64,000 bases of DNA from assembly GCF_000739915.1 (NCBI RefSeq), contig NZ_BBJT01000002.1, forward strand, positions 372,001 through 436,000, written 5' to 3'. Position numbers and translations under genes: made by a program. Source of the DNA: Paenibacillus chitinolyticus NBRC 15660. GTDB lineage: Bacteria; Bacillota; Bacilli; Paenibacillales; NBRC-103111. Of the stretch, positions 63,749 through 64,000 are shown piece by piece (position 1 is the first letter of the stretch; each line of letters begins with the position of its first letter). The notes beneath the pieces are model-generated. The model did not search any database. It worked only from the letters and a program-made list of their open reading frames with translations, and was not told where the DNA came from.

Positions 63749-64000
63749 TTATGCGACTCCGTATTTATCGGGAGTCCGAGCATCGGCACGTTCGGCGCCG
63801 GGTTCCATACGTTCCGGCTCTGTTACGGCTTTCTCCGTTTCATTCAGCCGTTGCATAGCGGCCAGGCCTGCCGTATTAAGCAGATTCCACGGTTTGTTAT
63901 AGTGCGGCTGGAAGAAGAAATCCACAAAAGCAAGCTCCTGCACGGTCATCCGGTTCTGGATGCAAACCGACAGCGTATTGACAGCCGGGGTCATATCCGC
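63749..64000 (-). CDS. CoA-disulfide reductase/NADH oxidase-like flavoprotein, C-terminal end only
   Basis: About 84 C-terminal residues are visible; the frame is open to the right edge. The segment ADMTPAVNTLSVCIQNRM and then TVQELAFVDFFFQPHYNKPW, followed by NLLNTAGLAAMQ, matches the dimerisation-domain end of pyridine nucleotide-disulfide reductases of the CoADR/Npr/NOX group. The last about 35 residues, rich in Glu, Pro and Ala, extend beyond the usual family end. The active-site Cys and nucleotide-binding parts lie outside the window. An ATG inside the visible part is probably not the start. Confidence 0.7.
   Translation of the reverse strand, partial: ADMTPAVNTLSVCIQNRMTVQELAFVDFFFQPHYNKPWNLLNTAGLAAMQRLNETEKAVTEPERMEPGAERADARTPDKYGVA

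Overview
The window reads like the chromosome of a spore-forming Bacillota bacterium, most likely Paenibacillus or a close relative. The grounds are strong AGGAGG-type ribosome binding sites, moderate-to-high GC genes separated by AT-rich gaps, intrinsic terminators, a yybP-ykoY riboswitch, and proteins that look paenibacillar or bacillar. No tRNA, rRNA, CRISPR array or complete mobile element is visible.

Left part (1-21 kb) is ordinary accessory and housekeeping material. It holds the 5' part of a Fur-controlled siderophore-binding lipoprotein and a beta-carbonic-anhydrase-like protein. Next comes a minus-strand block in which a manganese riboswitch precedes an orphan flgB-like gene, a TerC-family gene and a DedA gene. 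Then follow a divergent EamA/MocR pair, a TetR-cytochrome P450 pair, an Rrf2 regulator with a CPYC-type flavoprotein, an epimerase, an AI-2E-family permease, LysR, an aldo/keto reductase, a TetR/VOC divergent pair, and a PRD regulator followed by deoD-nupC.

Centre (21.0-55.5 kb) is one minus-strand nonribosomal peptide cluster: three synthetases (4145, 4975 and 1082 residues) followed by two overlapping ABC exporter genes. My domain reading is Cstart-A1-T-E / C-A2-T / C-A3-T-C, then halfC-A4-T-E / C-A5-T / C-A6-T / C-A7-T-C, then halfC-A8-T-TE. Five A domains (1,2,3,6,7) carry the 2,4-diaminobutyrate-type code D-V-G-E-I-S-S-I-D. A4 and A8 carry D-A-W-I-I-G-A-I-V, and A5 carries D-G-S-L-L-G-L-V-Y. 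E domains sit in modules 1 and 4. This predicts acyl-D-Dab-Dab-Dab-D-(Leu/Phe)-Leu-Dab-Dab-(Leu/Phe), the octapeptin/battacin pattern. The unusual parts are the protein-protein junctions (a C-terminal C domain facing an N-terminal half C domain), a cysteine in place of the thioesterase serine, Ser/Gly/Asp-rich inserts in four Dab A domains, near-identical duplicated modules, and a terminator-like hairpin between the first two synthetase genes.

Right part (55.5-64 kb) begins with an 830-base AT-rich control region. It continues with a secreted CYTH-like protein, an alpha/beta hydrolase-TetR-SnoaL-like operon, a GNAT acetyltransferase, a UvrA-like ABC ATPase of the short resistance type, an AadK-type aminoglycoside 6-adenylyltransferase, and the 3' end of a flavoprotein disulfide-reductase-like gene at the edge.
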